This document shows, piece by piece, positions 30,947-33,821 of a DNA stretch of 33,821 bases. This DNA comes from Bacillota bacterium (lineage in GTDB: Bacteria > Bacillota > Clostridia > Acetivibrionales > DSM-1351). The stretch lies in NCBI GenBank assembly GCA_023415305.1, contig JAEZKZ010000067.1, forward strand, positions 1-33,821, given 5' to 3'. Within the stretch, counting starts at the first letter, position 1; each line of letters opens with the position of its first letter. Made by a program: the position numbers and the translations under genes. Under the pieces are notes generated by a model, which saw only the letters and a program-made list of their open reading frames with translations, was not told the origin of the DNA and ran no database searches.

Positions 30947-31204
30947 ATGCTTGATATTTATGTATGCGTAGGAAGCTCGTGTCATCTTAAGGGTTCATAT
31001 CAGATAATCAACTGCTTCCAGAGACTAATAAAGGAAAACCGTTTGGAGGAGAAGGCTACCTTGAAGGCATCCTTTTGTATGGGGAAATGTACAAATGGAG
31101 TCTGTGTTAAAGTTGGAGATGCTTTCTATGGAGATGTAGCTATTGTCAATGCTGAAAGTTTTTTCCTCGACAAGGTAATTAACAGGCTAGGTGCGGGCTT
31201 ATGA
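30947..31204 (+). CDS. Thioredoxin-like [2Fe-2S] ferredoxin
   Basis: An 85-residue protein of the NuoE-C-terminal/thioredoxin-like ferredoxin family: Cys ligands in CVGSSCHLKGS (CxxxxC) and CMGKCTNGVC, with the GDAFYGDV segment of the fold. It probably passes electrons to or from the sensory hydrogenase encoded next. ATG follows AGGGGACTG. It overlaps the next start by 4 bp (ATGA), so translation is coupled. This small gene is a usual neighbour of HydS-type genes. Confidence 0.88.
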   Translation: MLDIYVCVGSSCHLKGSYQIINCFQRLIKENRLEEKATLKASFCMGKCTNGVCVKVGDAFYGDVAIVNAESFFLDKVINRLGAGL

Positions 31205-32925
31205 GTATAATTCAATTTAAGGAAGCCAATTGTAAAAATTGTTACAAATGCATACGGAGCTGCCCGGTTAATGCCATTGCTTTCAGAAACGATCAGGCAG
31301 AGATTATCCATGATGAATGTACTCTCTGCGGGAATTGTCTGAAAATCTGCCCTCAAAATGCTAAAAGCGTAAACAGTGAAATCGACAAGGTTAAGAAGTA
31401 TATCAGAAAGAAGGAAAAGGTCTATGTAAGCCTTGCTCCCTCATTTATTTCGGCCTATGACTACGATGAAAAATGGCTGTACTGCGCCCTTAAAAAACTT
31501 GGATTTACTCATATTGAAGGAACTGCAAACGGTGCATATCAAGTATCCAGACAGTACGAAAAACTTTTAAATAAAAAAGAAATGAAAAATATTATTACCA
31601 GCTGCTGCTCTTCAATAATACTTCTCATAGAAAAGTATTATCCCCAGCTTATAGGACAGCTTGCACCGGTAGTATCACCGATGATAGCTCATGCAAAGAT
31701 GCTGAGAGAAATGTATGGACAAAGAATCAGGGTAGTATTCATAGGTCCCTGCCTATCAAAAAAAGAAGAATGCAACGATCTGCAGAATGAAAATCAGATT
31801 GATGCAGTGTTAACCTTTGACGAACTCGACAAGTGGTTTGAAGAGGAGGGTATAAGCCCTGACCAGGACCTATCGGAGGAAATGAAGAACTTTGACACCA
31901 TTACAAGAATCTATCCTGTGCCTGGAGGGATTCTTAAAACCATAGACAAAAACAGCAGGAAAAATTACCGTTCTATTAGTGTGGATGGTGTTGAACGATG
32001 TATCGATATATTAAATTCGATAATCGAGGGAAATATAGAAAACCATTTTATTGAGATGAGCAGCTGTACCGGAGGCTGTATTGCAGGTCCGTGTATGAAG
32101 CAAGTACAGGGTGGCTTTCTGACCTCCAGGGAAAGATTACTGAATTATGCAAAGAGAACTTCGGCTTATCAGAATGACAGTAAGAATTCTGTAATGGCGG
32201 CAACAAAAATAGAGTTATCAAAAACTTTCATCGACCGCTCTAAAAAGATAGAACAGCCTTCAGAGGCGGTTATTCAGGGCATCCTGAATAGTATAGGGAA
32301 ATTCAGCAAGGACAAGGAACTTAACTGTGGTACCTGTGGATACCCCTCCTGCAGGGAGAAGGCAATTGCAGTATATATGGGAAAAGCCCAGGTTCATATG
32401 TGTTTACCTTATATGAGAGAAAGAGCTGAATCTATTTCAAATATAATTATCAATTACACACCTTATGCCATTTTTGCACTTGATAAGAACTTGAATATTC
32501 AGGAAATCAACAAATCAGCAAAGAAAATGTTCAAGTTGGGTGCTACAGATGTTGAAGGCATGCACATTGAAGAAATATTACAGTGTGAGCTTTTTGAAAA
32601 AGTTCTGCAGAACGACGAGAATATTTATGACGAAAAGTATGTTTATGAGGAATATAACATGATTGTCAAACAATCAATTATTAATGTAAGTAAACATAAT
32701 ACCTTAATCGTATTGATTAATGATATTACAGATGAGGAAAATCAAAGACAGAAAATATTCGAAAGCCGTTCTCAGAATATTGAAATTGCACAAAAGGTTA
32801 TGGAAAAGCAAATGAGAGTTGCGCAGGAAATAGCAAGCCTCCTCGGAGAAACAACAGCCGAGACCAAGGTTGCACTGACGAAACTAAAAAAATCAATTAT
32901 GTCAGAGATGGGTGAAGGTGAGTGA
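31201..32925 (+). CDS. hydS: Sensory [FeFe]-hydrogenase with PAS domain (HydS type)
   Basis: A 574-residue group C-type hydrogenase. N-terminal 2x[4Fe-4S] (CKNCYKCIRSCP, CTLCGNCLKICP). H-domain with divergent motifs: L1 TSCCSS (~133), L2 GPCLSKKEE (~181) and L3 EMSSCTGGCIAGPC (~285), unlike the canonical MPC and EVMAC forms, as in presumed H2 sensors. A further Cys cluster CGTCGYPSC (~376) precedes a PAS domain (~415-510) and a C-terminal coiled coil. It likely senses hydrogen or redox state and signals to the phosphatase encoded next. It overlaps the downstream GTG start by 4 bp. Confidence 0.92.
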   Translation: MSIIQFKEANCKNCYKCIRSCPVNAIAFRNDQAEIIHDECTLCGNCLKICPQNAKSVNSEIDKVKKYIRKKEKVYVSLAPSFISAYDYDEKWLYCALKKLGFTHIEGTANGAYQVSRQYEKLLNKKEMKNIITSCCSSIILLIEKYYPQLIGQLAPVVSPMIAHAKMLREMYGQRIRVVFIGPCLSKKEECNDLQNENQIDAVLTFDELDKWFEEEGISPDQDLSEEMKNFDTITRIYPVPGGILKTIDKNSRKNYRSISVDGVERCIDILNSIIEGNIENHFIEMSSCTGGCIAGPCMKQVQGGFLTSRERLLNYAKRTSAYQNDSKNSVMAATKIELSKTFIDRSKKIEQPSEAVIQGILNSIGKFSKDKELNCGTCGYPSCREKAIAVYMGKAQVHMCLPYMRERAESISNIIINYTPYAIFALDKNLNIQEINKSAKKMFKLGATDVEGMHIEEILQCELFEKVLQNDENIYDEKYVYEEYNMIVKQSIINVSKHNTLIVLINDITDEENQRQKIFESRSQNIEIAQKVMEKQMRVAQEIASLLGETTAETKVALTKLKKSIMSEMGEGE

Positions 32926-33821
32926 GCCTCTACATTGATGTTAACTACGAAAGCTTAAATAAATACAGGGAAGAATTATGCGGGGACAAGGTAGAAATAA
33001 TCAGAAGTTCCGACTCTGTGGTAGTTGTGCTTGCAGATGGTTTGGGGAGTGGGGTAAAGGCAAACATTCTTGCCACCCTTACCTCCAAAATAATCGGGAC
33101 GATTATGTCTAACGGCCTTGATATTGATGAGGCTGTAAATACTATTGCCAGTACTCTGCCTGTTTGTAAGGAACGCGGAGTTGCATATTCAACCTTTTCA
33201 ATTATACAGATATTCAATACCGGTGAGGGCTACCTTGTCGAATTCGACAGTCCTGCGATAATGCGCTTAAGAAAAGGGAAGCTGCTGGAAATTGAGACAG
33301 AAAGCCGCGAAGTCAGCGGAAAAGTTATTAATGAAGCCAGATTTACAGTCAGTCCAGATGATTTGTTCATAATGATAAGTGACGGTGTAATTCACGCAGG
33401 AATCGGGCAAACCTTGAATCTGGGCTGGCAGTGGAGTAATGTAAGGGAGTATGTTCAGAAAACCTATAAAAAGGATATGTCTTCAAAAGCTATTGCAAAG
33501 CTTCTATTATCGGCCTGTGACAGCCTGTATGCAAATGAACCCGGGGATGATACCACAGTAGTAGCTTTGAAAGCAAAGAAGCCCATCAAGCTTAATTTGA
33601 TGATTGGTCCCCCTGTTGATTCCAGTAACGACAGGGATATTGTAACCAGGTTCATTAGCAGAGAGGGAAAGAAGGTTGTGTGTGGAGGAACTACCTCTCA
33701 AATTGTCTCCCGTGTAACTCAGAAGGAGATTAAGACTTCAATTGAATATTTTAATCCTGCAGTTCCTCCCACGGCAGAGATAGAAGGAATAAATCTGACC
33801 ACCGAAGGAGTCCTTACTCTC
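32922..33821 (+). CDS. SpoIIE/PP2C-like serine phosphatase (partial at right edge)
   Basis: GTG 32922 overlaps the HydS stop (GTGA). 300 codons are visible with no stop before the window ends. Residues ~20-220 match a PP2C/SpoIIE phosphatase: SDSVVVVLADGLGSGVKANILATLTS (first Asp of the metal site), SPDDLFIMISDGVIHAG (second Asp motif) and GDDTTVVALKAK (third). The C-terminal part may be an additional domain. Translational coupling to the sensory hydrogenase suggests an output that dephosphorylates an anti-sigma-type or other regulator in response to H2 or redox. The target is unknown. Confidence 0.85.
   Translation, partial: MSLYIDVNYESLNKYREELCGDKVEIIRSSDSVVVVLADGLGSGVKANILATLTSKIIGTIMSNGLDIDEAVNTIASTLPVCKERGVAYSTFSIIQIFNTGEGYLVEFDSPAIMRLRKGKLLEIETESREVSGKVINEARFTVSPDDLFIMISDGVIHAGIGQTLNLGWQWSNVREYVQKTYKKDMSSKAIAKLLLSACDSLYANEPGDDTTVVALKAKKPIKLNLMIGPPVDSSNDRDIVTRFISREGKKVVCGGTTSQIVSRVTQKEIKTSIEYFNPAVPPTAEIEGINLTTEGVLTL

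Overview
The window looks like chromosomal DNA of a low-GC, anaerobic, spore-forming-type Clostridia, most likely the Ruminiclostridium / Clostridium cluster III (C. cellulolyticum-like) group. This rests on the AT-rich sequence, the strong GGAGG ribosome binding sites, the NADH-linked trimeric [FeFe]-hydrogenase and sensory-hydrogenase genes, and the PilZ, PadR/HAAS and guanidine-riboswitch genes. The genus is inferred, not proven.

Region 1 (1-3.6 kb) is a graveyard of polymorphic-toxin cassettes. Peptidoglycan-binding-domain fragments, toxin tips (two TNT/NAD-glycohydrolase-like remnants and one other tip), small immunity genes and immunity 3' ends are shuffled between four related intrinsic terminators. 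A ~224 bp direct repeat (1-223 and 3151-3374) brackets the array. Two immunity genes look intact (1060-1305, 2563-2907); the toxin genes are broken.

Region 2 (3.7-6.8 kb) is an RNA-repair locus. A sigma-A-like promoter at 3750 leads into about 490 nt of non-coding, hairpin-rich sequence containing anticodon-arm-like and T-arm-like elements, followed by a slipin/SPFH gene and the RNA ligase gene rtcB. The non-coding stretch is one of the two most interesting items in the window.

Region 3 (6.8-25.8 kb) is a series of small housekeeping and stress transcription units: a truncated DUF1848 gene, an AraC/GyrI regulator, a serine hydrolase with a MerR/GyrI regulator broken by an in-frame stop, PadR plus a HAAS-FtsW-like membrane protein, a guanidine-I riboswitch with its SMR exporter, two methyltransferases behind an ArsR-type operator, stress-protein-like paralogues, a PilZ protein, a DNA glycosylase followed by GNAT, ArsC-like and P-loop genes, a YgjP-type metallopeptidase and an Fe-S aldo/keto reductase. 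A ~115 bp leader is present in inverted orientation in front of two convergent genes (16442-16556 and 17887-18000).

Region 4 (25.8 kb to the right edge) is a hydrogen-metabolism cluster. The first unit is NuoE-like hydC, NuoF-like hydB and [FeFe]-hydrogenase hydA, the expected trimeric NADH/ferredoxin-linked hydrogenase. The second is a 2Fe-2S thioredoxin-like ferredoxin, a PAS-containing sensory [FeFe]-hydrogenase (HydS type) and a SpoIIE/PP2C-like phosphatase that runs off the edge. Both units have Rex-like operators placed 4 nt after the -10 box. A homologous structured leader, with an anti-Shine-Dalgarno sequence complementary to the downstream ribosome binding site, precedes both hydB and a 44-residue Cys-containing small ORF at 30690. 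This repeated leader is the other main candidate for something undescribed.
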